Positions 9,500 through 17,340 are shown, numbered from the stretch's first letter. The stretch: 64,000 nucleotides of DNA from Acidiluteibacter sp963716125 (GCA_963716125.1 OY970294.1:2480001-2544000), one strand, 5' to 3'. The notes: generated by a model from the letters alone, not told the origin. Made by a program: numbers and translations.

Positions 9500-10109
9500 A
9501 AGTTAACATTGCTTTAATAGTTCTTTGAATATGCAGGGTTAAAGGTCCAGTTACGTAATCATCCATTGATTTTTTACTTTCTAGTTGATGGAGATGTTTA
9601 AAAAAAGTTTGATTGTAATAAAAATGAAAATAAATACCTAAAATGGTAGGAATAACTAATTGTGTATTAACATTTTTACTGAAAATTTTTGCTTCTTGAC
9701 CTTTTTTTACAAACGTTTCTATTTTTTTATAATTCTCTCTTTTTCTATTTAAAAAATCTTCAAAATTTATCAATCTATTTCCATTAGAAAACTCAAAATG
9801 AATGATTTTATAGGTTCTTCTACTTTTGTGAACCCTTTGAATAGTAATAGCAATAAACGTATCTACTATTTCCAGAAAACTATGATTTTTTGCAATTGCA
9901 GATTTCAACTCCATCTCAAAATCACTATTTCTATATGCAAGTAAAGACGTTAATAGTTTTTCTTTAGATCCAAAATAATAGGAAATCATTGCAACATTTA
10001 TTTTTGCCTCCTCAGCTATCTGACGAACAGTAGTTCCATCAAAACTTTGATTGGCAAAAAGTTTTTCTGCTATTTCTAATATTTGTATTTGCTTTGGATT
10101 AAATTCCAT
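9489..10109 (-). CDS. TetR/AcrR-family transcriptional regulator of the efflux operon
   Basis: The 206-residue protein has the N-terminal TetR helix-turn-helix: ILEIAEKLFANQSFDGTTVRQIAEEAKIN and VAMISYYFGSKEKLL (about residues 10-50), which includes the YYFxSKE recognition-helix signature. The remaining 150 helical residues form the ligand and dimer domain. It is the first gene of the leftward efflux operon, and its promoter lies within a large palindrome at 10131-10165. Autorepression of the whole operon with drug-dependent release is therefore the simplest model. Confidence 0.93.
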   Translation of the reverse strand: MEFNPKQIQILEIAEKLFANQSFDGTTVRQIAEEAKINVAMISYYFGSKEKLLTSLLAYRNSDFEMELKSAIAKNHSFLEIVDTFIAITIQRVHKSRRTYKIIHFEFSNGNRLINFEDFLNRKRENYKKIETFVKKGQEAKIFSKNVNTQLVIPTILGIYFHFYYNQTFFKHLHQLESKKSMDDYVTGPLTLHIQRTIKAMLTYED

Positions 10110-10126
10110 TTTAAAAAAATATGGGA

Positions 10127-10157
10127 CAAAGTTAAACGTTTGTTTAAATTAAACAAA
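10127..10157 (-). promoter_or_regulatory. Bacteroidota-type promoter of the TetR/efflux operon
   Basis: Read on the minus strand, TTTG (10157-10154) is followed after 19 bases by TAACTTTG (10134-10127). This fits the Bacteroidota sigma-ABfr consensus TTTG-N19..23-TAnnTTTG exactly. The start codon of the TetR-like gene is at 10109, leaving a short leader. The promoter lies inside the palindromic operator. Confidence 0.75.
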
Positions 10158-10165
10158 TGTTTAAC
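10131..10165 (-). promoter_or_regulatory. Palindromic TetR-type operator over the efflux promoter
   Basis: The left arm GTTAAACGTTTGTTTAA and the right arm TTAAACAAATGTTTAAC form an almost perfect 35-base inverted repeat with one mismatched pair. It ends 22 bases upstream of the TetR-like start codon. The palindrome spans from the -33 to the -7 element of the promoter at 10127-10157, so a dimer bound here would exclude RNA polymerase. Binding by the adjacent TetR-like protein is inferred from position and symmetry. Confidence 0.8.
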
Positions 10166-10359
10166 TATTTTTTTAAGAGAAAATATTATTCTATGCTAAC
10201 CTCTTCAGATTATTTTTAGGTAAAAAATTGCTATTGAATTATTTAAGAAGGATTATTCGAACTAACTGAGTCTATCATATTATATTAAAAGATAAAAACT
10301 ACCCTATCGAAAAAAATAATATATTACAGACACAAAAAAATACTAAAACTAAACTTCAA

Positions 10360-10959
10360 ATGAAGCAAATTCCATTTATACTTGTGTATAGCAGAATCGT
10401 GATTGGAATTGCTATTTTATTCTTAGGATATTATAAAATAGGCAACTACGCATTAAACATAGTTATTCTAATGATATTTGGTTTGCTTACTGATATATTT
10501 GATGGAATAATTGCCAGAAAACTAAATGTTGCCACAGAAAAGCTTCGTATTTGGGACTCAAATGTCGATCAATTCTTTTGGTTGGCAGTTACAGGAACAA
10601 TATTTTACTTAAATCTTGATTTCTTAAAATTACAATTGATTTGGATTCTAATTGTAGTTGCACTTGAAATTTTATGTTATTTAGTTAGTTTTCTAAAATT
10701 TAAAAAATCAATTGCAACACATTCAATTCTTGCCAAATTTTGGACATTAACATTATTGTTTTTTCTAATTGACTTAGCCTTAAACAAAACAAGTCATCTT
10801 CCTTTTATTATTTGTATTTTTTTTGGAATTCTATCGAGGTTTGAAATCCTATTAATTATTCTCAAATTAAATAAATGGACTACTGATGTTCCTTCAATTT
10901 TATCTGTGGATAAGCTAAATAAAGGTATTGAACCAAAAAAGAATAAATTATTTAACTGA
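10360..10959 (+). CDS. CDP-alcohol phosphatidyltransferase family membrane protein
   Basis: This 199-residue protein has about six membrane segments. The family motif D-x2-D-G-x2-A-R-x8-G-x3-D-x3-D is present as D45, D48-G49, A52-R53, D66 and D70. The Gly expected at position 62 is Leu. All four metal-binding Asp residues are kept, so catalysis (transfer of a phosphoalcohol from a CDP-activated lipid or alcohol) remains plausible. The substrate cannot be told. It is a single gene, transcribed away from the efflux operon, with about 250 bases of shared upstream region. Confidence 0.8.
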   Translation: MKQIPFILVYSRIVIGIAILFLGYYKIGNYALNIVILMIFGLLTDIFDGIIARKLNVATEKLRIWDSNVDQFFWLAVTGTIFYLNLDFLKLQLIWILIVVALEILCYLVSFLKFKKSIATHSILAKFWTLTLLFFLIDLALNKTSHLPFIICIFFGILSRFEILLIILKLNKWTTDVPSILSVDKLNKGIEPKKNKLFN

Positions 10960-11140
10960 TTCTAATTAACTCAAATTAGCTTATCATTTACAATAAAAAC
11001 TAACTTAACTATATAACTATTAGTAACAAGCGTTTAATTGAATAACTTAACAAATTGAATTAAATTTTTGAAGAACTACTTCACTTGAAGAAAACGTATG
11101 AAAAAACATGAAACTTTCTTAAAAGAAAATTACTATTCAT

Positions 11141-12007
11141 TTAATATTCAACAGAAACACCAATTGAAAAAGTTGATCCAGAATAGAGATTACCTCTTTT
11201 TACTATAAAATCTGCATAGTTAGTATAAGATCCTACTAAACTAAATTGTTTGTTAATTTTATAGATTCCAGTAACGTTGTATTGGGTGAAAGTAGTTCCT
11301 TCTCCATACAAAAATGTTCCCCCTTTGGGTTCTTCCTTTTTGTTGGATTTAATTTTCTCTAAAACACTTAGCTTAGCAATTGTATAAAACTTATCAAAAA
11401 ACAAATGACCAACTTCTAAGCCAGCTAAGAATTGATTACTATAATTTTCAGTTCTAAAATTAACTGAACTGTAAATACTTCCAAATGTTTTACCACTATT
11501 AATGCTTTTAGAAGCTGCTAAAGTAGTCCATATATTAAACTCCCCATCTGAAGTAGGTAAATTGATTTGATCCTTAAAACCAAGCGAATTAGGTTTTTTA
11601 GAAGTAGCTAAATTAACTCCATCATTTGTTGGAATATCTGCCTCTACCTGAATCGCTACAGGCGTATTCTTAAACAATCTATATTTCAATCCGATTCTAG
11701 CATTACCTATTCCTATAGCAGTTTCAGTTGTACTAAAATAATTAACAACAAGTAAAGGAACATTAATAATCGCGTTTAAACTATTATGAATCCCATATTC
11801 ACCATATAGTAAAAGCCCTTTACTATTGAAAGTAGCACCTTGATCAAACAACTTATTTTGAGCAGAATAATAATCAGAAGATTGAAATGTTGAGAACGTC
11901 AATTGACCATAAAAGCTTTTAGTTTCTCTTGTCCATCCATTTTGCCCCATAACTTCTGTAAAAATTATGAGGCAAAATATAAGACTTAAAAATTTATTAT
12001 TTTTCAC
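11141..12007 (-). CDS. Outer-membrane beta-barrel protein (transporter-like), function unknown
   Basis: The 288-residue product starts with a signal peptide (ending around EVMGQ). The rest is amphipathic beta strands with alternating aromatic residues and a final strand STFSIGVSVEY ending in an aromatic residue, as outer-membrane barrels do. The pattern YGEYGIHNSLNAIINVPLLVV ... GIGNARIGLKYRLFKNTPVAIQVEADIPT resembles the small porin-like 'phenol-degradation MetA/transporter' barrels. It lies 27 bases downstream of a DM13 lipoprotein gene on the same strand, so the two probably form an operon and may act together at the outer membrane. Confidence 0.7.
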   Translation of the reverse strand: MKNNKFLSLIFCLIIFTEVMGQNGWTRETKSFYGQLTFSTFQSSDYYSAQNKLFDQGATFNSKGLLLYGEYGIHNSLNAIINVPLLVVNYFSTTETAIGIGNARIGLKYRLFKNTPVAIQVEADIPTNDGVNLATSKKPNSLGFKDQINLPTSDGEFNIWTTLAASKSINSGKTFGSIYSSVNFRTENYSNQFLAGLEVGHLFFDKFYTIAKLSVLEKIKSNKKEEPKGGTFLYGEGTTFTQYNVTGIYKINKQFSLVGSYTNYADFIVKRGNLYSGSTFSIGVSVEY

Positions 12008-12034
12008 TTATGGATGAACATTTTTTGGTTAAAC

Positions 12035-12502
12035 CTATTGTAGTGATGCATTTCCAAAAGGAATACTTGCTGTAGTACACCATAAAATTACATGTGTAAA
12101 TTTTGCATCTGGTGCTTTGTCTAACTTAAAATAATGCTCCCCATTTGTTAGAACCGTACCAACCAATTTTAAATCTGGGTTACCATTACTTGGATCAGGC
12201 ATGAAAGTAGCCGAAGTAGAAAGATAAGCAGCTACAGAACCTGTTGCAGTTTCTGTGGTAAAATTAGGAGTGAAATGCAAAAAACTTGTACCCTCTGCAT
12301 CAACACCCAACTCTGCTGTACCCATTGTTGGTGTACTATTTTCTGGTGTAAAAACACCACTCTTGTTTGAAGTGAAGACTCCACTTGGTTTTGAACTATC
12401 CACTGTTGTTGTTTCTGGTTTTACATCATCTTTCGAACAACCTACAAATACAGTTGAAAATCCAATAAATAAAATAGCGATTGTAATTAATCTTTTTTTC
12501 AT
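12035..12502 (-). CDS. DM13-domain lipoprotein
   Basis: The 155-residue protein has a lipoprotein signal with lipobox VFVGC (Cys21), then a Ser/Thr/Pro-rich linker. From about residue 48 it has a DM13 domain: SGVFTPENSTPTMGTAEL opens it, the middle is beta-rich, and FTHVILWCTTASIPFGNASLQ closes it with the family's conserved Cys in the I-x-W-C motif. DM13 domains are proposed to bind redox groups through this Cys, but this is not proven for bacterial members. It is probably the first gene of an operon with the beta-barrel protein downstream. Confidence 0.72.
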   Translation of the reverse strand: MKKRLITIAILFIGFSTVFVGCSKDDVKPETTTVDSSKPSGVFTSNKSGVFTPENSTPTMGTAELGVDAEGTSFLHFTPNFTTETATGSVAAYLSTSATFMPDPSNGNPDLKLVGTVLTNGEHYFKLDKAPDAKFTHVILWCTTASIPFGNASLQ

Positions 12503-12515
12503 AATTCTTATTTAA

Positions 12516-12928
12516 ATTTTAAATTGATATTAATATTAACCTAAAGATAAGATGAATAAGATTTTGGAATTGTAATAAAAATGACACTTCTATTAATTAT
12601 AAAATAGAATGAGGCTATATTCTTAAGTCTTTAATAGATTAAAAACTACTCAACCAGCATCTTAAAATTTAGTTGTCAAGTTAATGACAGATGATAGATT
12701 TGACATTAAATATTTAATTATCCTGATTTTTTTTTGTTTTTTTTATAGAAGATAAAATGAGCCTACCTCCTAAACACTAATTTTTACGTATCTAAAGACG
12801 AAGATAATTATTATACCGATTTACCTGTAAAATGCCGTATATAGCTTTACTTTTAAAGGTAAAGTAAAAGACAACATAATTATAAACGAGCAAACGACTT
12901 AAGAAATTTACACCATTTAGAAGTATAA
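12516..12928. other. Intergenic region with a possible dispersed repeat
   Basis: These 413 bases separate the leftward DM13 gene from the rightward phosphatase gene. I see no credible gene in them; the 60-codon minus-strand frame at 12792-12974 has no recognisable features. The stretch at 12811-12850 (TTATACCGATTTACC... AATGCCGTATATA) resembles 38595-38640 in another intergenic region. An inverted repeat, CTTTACTTTTAAAGGTAAAG, lies near 12845-12866. Confidence 0.4.
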
Positions 12929-14479
12929 TTGATAATACTTCTAAACATATTGAATTTATCACCGTACAAATCACAAAAACTAAATTTAAGTTTGGGAAAT
13001 ATTATACGTAAAATATTTATAAATAGAAGTACTAGATTGTTACTACTTCTATTTTTTACTTTGTTAACAATAGTTGGTTATTTTATTGTTTCTACATATT
13101 TCTCTCAACTAAATCTTCATAAAGAAAGGGTTTTCAATAAATTACAAGCAATTTCTCAAACTTTAGGTTCACAAATAAATGGTAAACAACTAGAATATTT
13201 ATTATTAGAATATCCCAATAAAAATGATATAACTACAGTTGAACAAGATGCTGTTTATAAAGAGATTCACCAATTACTCTCAAAAGCACAAGAAGGCAAT
13301 AATATACATACGGATATTTATACACTAACATTAATCGACAGCTCCTTCTATTTTGGTGTAAATAGCTCTTATAAAGCATATTACCGCCATAAATTTAAAG
13401 AGTTTCCAAAAGAATTACTTGATAAATATTCTACAGGTGGTTTATTAGATTTTTATAAAAGTGAAAATGGAACTTGGATATCTGCAATTACTCCAATTCG
13501 GAATTCTAAAGGTGAAATTGTAGGTATAGTGCAAATAGATGAACAATTTAATGAATTCTTGAATAATGCTAAAAGTAAAATATATTTAAATATTTCTATC
13601 TCATTAGCAATATTTATTCTAATAATCTTTTTTATGATTCGAGCTATGAGAAAGATATTAAATAAGGAAAATGAGTTAACCGTTAACCTAATTGAATCTA
13701 AGTATGAACTTGAAAAGAAGAATAAGGAAACAGCAGATAGTATTAATTATGCAAAAACAATTCAAGACTCAATTCTCCCATTAAAATCTAATATCTACCG
13801 AACCTTTAAAGATTCGTTTGTATTATTTCTTCCTAAAGATATTGTGAGTGGTGATTTCTATTGGTTTAAAAAAATAGGAAATAATATCTATTTAGCAGCA
13901 GCAGATTGCACAGGTCATGGTGTGCCAGGAGCACTGATGAGTATGATTGGCAATACTTTATTAAATGATATTGTTTCTAGAGAAGAAAACATTCCTCCTT
14001 CAAAAATACTTGAGTTATTAAATTTAGAAGTTATATCAACACTTAAACAAAACAATAAATTACATTCTTCAAAAGATGGGATGGATATTGCATTATGCTC
14101 AATAGATAAAAAAAACAATATTCTTTACTATTCTGGTGCATATAGACCGTTGTATATCATACGTAAAAAAGAATTAATCATTATTAAGGCAAACTCTTTC
14201 TCTATTGGCGGATTTGATCGATCTATAAAAGAATTTACTAATCATAAAGTACAACTTTTAAAAGGAGATATTATTTACTTGTTTTCTGATGGATTTGCAG
14301 ATCAATTTGGAGGAGATCATGATAAAAAATATTTAATTAAGAAATTTAAAGGACTACTTTTAGAAATTCATACTTTAGATATGCAACTACAAAAAGAATT
14401 TTTATTAAATGAATTCCACAATTGGAAAGGTAATCAAGGGCAAATTGATGATATTTTAATTTTTGCAATTAAAATATAA
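12929..14479 (+). CDS. Membrane-bound PP2C/SpoIIE-type serine phosphatase with extracytoplasmic sensor
   Basis: The 516-residue protein has two membrane segments (about 35-57 and 223-242) enclosing a 165-residue extracytoplasmic region of single-Cache-like length. A short coiled-coil-like linker leads to a C-terminal SpoIIE phosphatase domain (about 275-516). Metal-binding motifs are visible: DIVSGDFYWF, AADCTGHGVPGALMS, IYLFSDGFADQFGG and a terminal GQIDDILIFAI. Such proteins usually dephosphorylate an anti-sigma-factor antagonist or act in stress or motility signalling. No partner genes are nearby. Translation may begin later than ATG 12929, just before the first membrane helix. Confidence 0.85.
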   Translation: MIILLNILNLSPYKSQKLNLSLGNIIRKIFINRSTRLLLLLFFTLLTIVGYFIVSTYFSQLNLHKERVFNKLQAISQTLGSQINGKQLEYLLLEYPNKNDITTVEQDAVYKEIHQLLSKAQEGNNIHTDIYTLTLIDSSFYFGVNSSYKAYYRHKFKEFPKELLDKYSTGGLLDFYKSENGTWISAITPIRNSKGEIVGIVQIDEQFNEFLNNAKSKIYLNISISLAIFILIIFFMIRAMRKILNKENELTVNLIESKYELEKKNKETADSINYAKTIQDSILPLKSNIYRTFKDSFVLFLPKDIVSGDFYWFKKIGNNIYLAAADCTGHGVPGALMSMIGNTLLNDIVSREENIPPSKILELLNLEVISTLKQNNKLHSSKDGMDIALCSIDKKNNILYYSGAYRPLYIIRKKELIIIKANSFSIGGFDRSIKEFTNHKVQLLKGDIIYLFSDGFADQFGGDHDKKYLIKKFKGLLLEIHTLDMQLQKEFLLNEFHNWKGNQGQIDDILIFAIKI

Positions 14480-14656
14480 CAATTTCTTTAATTCTTGTAC
14501 CCACACAAAGCATCCTACATAAATTAGTAACCGCAAATTATTCGCAACTAGATCTTTGGATTAGGGGGTCTAACTATTACTCATTACATTCTTTGATAAA
14601 AAAAACGTAACTTTAAGGATTGCTTTTTACACCAAGAGTAAAAAAAAATCTATAAA

Positions 14657-16204
14657 ATGAAAAAATTTCTACTTTTTGCCTTTTTATTTGTGTTCTCATT
14701 GTATAGTTTTTCGCAGAGCTTAAAATGGGTGCATATCGACACTATAAAATCAAACACTTTTGCTCAATCTTTCCCACTCAGTATAACTCAGTATGATAAT
14801 AATATATGGTATAGCAACTTCAATGACAATCGAATAAGTTATAGAGAAAGTTTTGGTGAATATGAGATTAGAAATTTATCTACTTCAGGAGTTTTACAAC
14901 AGACAATCCTTGCAGGGAATAAGATGAACATTCATCAATTGGAACTAAATTCAATTGGAACTTTAGGAATATGGGCTAATTATTATGCTATTGATTCTAA
15001 TGCCCTAAATATTAATGGATATAATCCAAAAAATATAACTCAAGATGTTTATTCAGCTTATATTTTAATCGATCAAAATTTATCAAACATATTGGCTGAC
15101 ACTATAGAATCATTAACTGATTTTAATTTAAGCACTAATTCTAATGAAATTCTTATTGCGCATAATTATGGATTTCAGGATTATTCTATTACATGGCTGA
15201 ATAAAATACCCAATTCAACTTTTCTCAATAATAATGTATTCCAACTAACTGATGTAGTAGAACATAACAACTCTATTTATTTTTCAGGTAGTTGTGCCAT
15301 ATTTAACAGTAATTTTAATGGAACTCTAATTTCTAGTGGTTTTTCATATGATAAATTTGTAGGTAAGTATGATAGGAATGGAAATCTAAAATGGATCAAG
15401 TTTTTCAGAGATATTACTTGTGAAAAATCATGGCTAGCAAAAGGACCGAAGGGTGGAATTTACTTTCTTGCTAACCTTAATGATAGTATAACTGTTGGGA
15501 ATACACACTTAAATGGAACCAATTGGACTTATGACTTTTATTTAACTCAGTTAGATTCTTTAGGAAATATTAATTGGGTTATTGAAACACCTGAAAATTC
15601 ATTCTCTGATTTTAAAATAGGCAAGGATTCACCCATAGGTATTGATAGCAGTTATAATGTTTTTATCGGTGGTAGTTCGAGATTTGAAGTAATTTGGGAT
15701 AGCTCTACTACATTTGGAAGAAATACACACCTACCTACAGCAGGTATTTTAAAATTCTCAACACAAGGTAAATTAATGCAAACTTATACAGCAGATGGTG
15801 GTAATTCCAGTGCTTACGATGCTATTTCCGTTAACCCTAGTGGTAGCATTGCAGCTATAGGTTATTTTTATGATTCTGTTCGTTTCGATAATACAGTTTA
15901 TCCTATTTCAGGATACAACACTTTTGTAACCTATTATGATTTTCAAGCTGTAAATACAATCAAATTAAAAGTTACAGATCAAAGTTATAAAGTATATCCA
16001 AATCCTAACAATGGTTCTTTTACAATATCAACTACTTCAGACTCCAAATTGGATTTTACACTATTTGATATTACTGGAAAACAGCTTCATACCTTTCAAA
16101 TAAATACACCTAACCATAGAGTAACATTACCTAATTTACAGAATGGAGTTTATTTTTTAAAGGAAAAATCAAATGGATATGTGCAGAAAATAATAATTCT
16201 TTAA
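14657..16204 (+). CDS. Secreted T9SS cargo protein with beta-propeller-like repeats
   Basis: This 515-residue protein has an N-terminal signal peptide (MKKFLLFAFLFVFSLYSFSQS). The long middle resembles SBBP/YVTN-like repeats, with recurring segments such as KYDRNGNLKWIKFF and QLDSLGNINWVIETP. The C-terminal 80 residues form a type A T9SS sorting domain: VYPNPNNGSFTI, FTLFDITGKQL, LPNLQNGVYFLK and a short basic end. It is therefore exported by Sec and then by the type IX system. The function of the propeller is unknown. Its 3' end abuts the terminator hairpin of the GIY-YIG region. Confidence 0.85.
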   Translation: MKKFLLFAFLFVFSLYSFSQSLKWVHIDTIKSNTFAQSFPLSITQYDNNIWYSNFNDNRISYRESFGEYEIRNLSTSGVLQQTILAGNKMNIHQLELNSIGTLGIWANYYAIDSNALNINGYNPKNITQDVYSAYILIDQNLSNILADTIESLTDFNLSTNSNEILIAHNYGFQDYSITWLNKIPNSTFLNNNVFQLTDVVEHNNSIYFSGSCAIFNSNFNGTLISSGFSYDKFVGKYDRNGNLKWIKFFRDITCEKSWLAKGPKGGIYFLANLNDSITVGNTHLNGTNWTYDFYLTQLDSLGNINWVIETPENSFSDFKIGKDSPIGIDSSYNVFIGGSSRFEVIWDSSTTFGRNTHLPTAGILKFSTQGKLMQTYTADGGNSSAYDAISVNPSGSIAAIGYFYDSVRFDNTVYPISGYNTFVTYYDFQAVNTIKLKVTDQSYKVYPNPNNGSFTISTTSDSKLDFTLFDITGKQLHTFQINTPNHRVTLPNLQNGVYFLKEKSNGYVQKIIIL

Positions 16205-16209
16205 ACGAA

Positions 16210-16244
16210 AAAAGCTCCCCCCAAATTTCTTGGGGGAAGCTTTT
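16210..16244. terminator. Bidirectional terminator hairpin (distal copy of the array hairpin)
   Basis: AAAAGCT-CCCCCCAAATTTCTTGGGGG-AAGCTTTT forms a strong stem with A/T tails on both sides. It starts 5 bases after the stop of the T9SS gene, so it can end that transcript and also leftward transcripts from the array. It is nearly identical to the hairpins at 17106, 17237, 17718, 18199, 18680 and 19161. Confidence 0.85.
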
Positions 16245-16254
16245 ATTTACAGAA

Positions 16255-16295
16255 AGAGCTCGATTCCGAAGCTTCGGAACGCGAAACCTGCGTAA
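16255..16295 (-). repeat. Probable decayed tRNA-Asp remnant with a perfect palindrome
   Basis: On the minus strand this reads ACGCAGG-TT-TCGCG, then the perfect palindrome TTCCGAAGCTTCGGAA (16264-16279), then TCGAGCTC, then the array hairpin. The genuine tRNA-Asp has ACGCAGG-GGG-TCGCG followed by its T arm and the same hairpin. The order and partial identity suggest an old, degraded copy of the tRNA 3' half at the far end of the array. The similarity is short, so this is tentative. Confidence 0.45.
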
Positions 16296-16299
16296 ATAG

Positions 16300-16713
16300 T
16301 TATTTTTTAGTTCGAGAAAGAAATTTATACCAAATCCAATATTCAATATATGACCCATTTATTCGGTCTGTTGATGATGATACGACTGCAATTTTAGCAA
16401 GATTTTTACTTTGATTAAAATTTAGCACATATACTTCTTTCCCTTCAGGAAGGTTTGTAAAATTAAAATCAACATTCTTAGTTTCATCCTTAAAATAATG
16501 AAGATAATTCACTGTATCAACTTCATTTTGAACAGCAATAATAGAAGAATACTTAAGATTATCCCTATACTCTATTGTGAAATAAATATTTTTAACTATT
16601 AAATTAGCATCTTTTGAAGCAATTATAAAATAAGATACAACTCCTCCAATTATTGATAAAGTCAACCATAAAAACCAAAATCTTCTATTTTTTAGAACTT
16701 TTAAAATCATCAT
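16300..16713 (-). CDS. Hypothetical single-pass membrane protein, possible cassette cargo
   Basis: This 137-residue protein has a basic N-terminus, one membrane helix (about residues 12-31, FWFLWLTLSIIGGVVSYFII) and a roughly 105-residue beta-rich extracytoplasmic tail. I recognise no family. It follows the first GIY-YIG gene after 9 bases and lies between that gene and the distal tRNA-like remnant and hairpin. It therefore occupies the position where the later 481-bp units have only the tRNA fragment. It may be carried by the original cassette or be a host gene trapped between insertions. Confidence 0.55.
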   Translation of the reverse strand: MMILKVLKNRRFWFLWLTLSIIGGVVSYFIIASKDANLIVKNIYFTIEYRDNLKYSSIIAVQNEVDTVNYLHYFKDETKNVDFNFTNLPEGKEVYVLNFNQSKNLAKIAVVSSSTDRINGSYIEYWIWYKFLSRTKK

Positions 16714-16722
16714 TTTCTAAAT

Positions 16723-16989
16723 CTAAGCTAATTCTCCTAGTTTATTCTTTGTGGATTTTGATAATTCCAATACTTGTTGTTTTGAGTATTTTTTTAAGCT
16801 TTTTTCCCTGATAAGGGCTTCTTTTTTTGAAAGGTAAATTTCTAAATGAAATAGTTCCCAATCATTATATTTTGAAGTATATCTACTTTCTCCATTATTA
16901 TGCTGTTCTAATCTTTTTATAGGATTTTCTGAGAACCCTTTATAGTAACAGTCTTTTTCTTTGCGGTAAATAATATAAACATAATACAT
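16723..16989 (-). CDS. GIY-YIG nuclease-family protein, copy 1 (distal copy)
   Basis: This is an 88-residue single-domain GIY-YIG protein of the UPF0213/YhbQ-like size class. The N-terminal strand is YVYIIY and the second motif is CYYKGFSENPIKRLEQHN, with Arg26 as the conserved catalytic Arg. SKKEALIREKSLKK carries the probable catalytic Glu62. It differs from the four downstream-unit copies only at residue 9 (Arg, not Ser) and at the C-terminus (GELA instead of GE), where the sequence departs into the hypothetical membrane gene. Only about two bases differ over the shared 400 bases, so duplication is recent. Confidence 0.85.
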   Translation of the reverse strand: MYYVYIIYRKEKDCYYKGFSENPIKRLEQHNNGESRYTSKYNDWELFHLEIYLSKKEALIREKSLKKYSKQQVLELSKSTKNKLGELA

Positions 16990-17066
16990 TACTGAAAATT
17001 AAGTAAAAAATAAAAAACTTCAAAAAATGACAGTAAAATTTTCACGCTGGAAAACTTTTAAAAGAA

Positions 17067-17088
17067 TGACAGGCAGGTATTTCAAACC
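17067..17088 (-). repeat. tRNA-Asp D-loop/anticodon-like fragment upstream of GIY-YIG copy 1
   Basis: On the minus strand this reads GGTTTGAAATACCTGCC then TGTCA. The corresponding part of the real tRNA-Asp is GGTTAGAATACCTGCC then TGTCA. The same fragment occurs at 17679-17700, 18160-18181, 18641-18662 and 19122-19143, always upstream of a GIY-YIG gene. A version ending TGTTCC lies at 17200-17219 in the empty unit. Confidence 0.75.
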
Positions 17089-17105
17089 TAATTTCATTAA
17101 ACGAA

Positions 17106-17140
17106 AAAAGCTCCCCCCAAATTTCTTGGGGGAAGCTTTT
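17106..17140. terminator. Array hairpin 2
   Basis: This is a near-identical copy of the 35-base hairpin (AAAAGCTCCCCCC / GGGGGAAGCTTTT arms). It lies between GIY-YIG copy 1 and the empty pseudo-tRNA unit and is flanked by A and T runs on both strands. Confidence 0.8.
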
Positions 17141-17236
17141 AGTCCCCAACTTGTTGGGAAAGACTCGAACTCGTCCCCCCAAGAAGCTTGGGGGGTGGAA
17201 CAGGCAGGTATTTCAAACCTAAATTCTTTAAACGAA
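17141..17236 (-). repeat. Empty pseudo-tRNA unit without a GIY-YIG gene
   Basis: Minus strand order: GGTTTGAAATACCTGCCTGT (D-loop/anticodon-like), a C/G hairpin CCCCCCAAGCTTCTTGGGGGG, ACGAGTTCGAGTCT (tRNA T-arm-like), a second small hairpin CCCAACAAGTTGGG, then the array hairpin at 17106-17140. In the filled units a GIY-YIG gene sits between the two tRNA-like parts. This stretch is thus either an unoccupied site or a deletion product. It accounts for most of the extra 137 bases between GIY-YIG copies 1 and 2. Confidence 0.65.
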
Positions 17237-17271
17237 AAAAGCTTCCCCCAAATTTCTTGGGGGAAGCTTTT
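17237..17271. terminator. Array hairpin 3
   Basis: Same hairpin family with an even more symmetrical stem (AAAAGCTTCCCCC / GGGGGAAGCTTTT). It marks the left boundary of the regular 481-base tandem units. Confidence 0.8.
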
Positions 17272-17274
17272 AAG

Positions 17275-17327
17275 CGGTCTGGACGAGACTCGAACTCGTC
17301 CCCAAGCTTCTTGGGGATGACAGGCAG
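17275..17327 (-). repeat. Pseudo-tRNA-Asp 3' half, unit 1
   Basis: On the minus strand: CTGCCTGTCA, a small hairpin TCCCCAAGAAGCTTGGGGA, then the T arm CGAGTTCGAGTCTCG and the acceptor 3' strand TCCAGACCGC. The last 25 bases equal the genuine tRNA-Asp 3' end. The 5' acceptor strand and D stem are missing, so it cannot fold as a full tRNA. Confidence 0.85.
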
Positions 17328-17340
17328 ATAATCAATTTAT

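Noticed and set aside
17027..17320. 97-codon plus-strand frame over the array (and 57-codon equivalents, e.g. 17639-17812, in each unit)
   Set aside because: It runs through the tRNA fragments and hairpins on the strand opposite to the GIY-YIG genes. Its residues simply translate those repeats, and no family or start context supports it.
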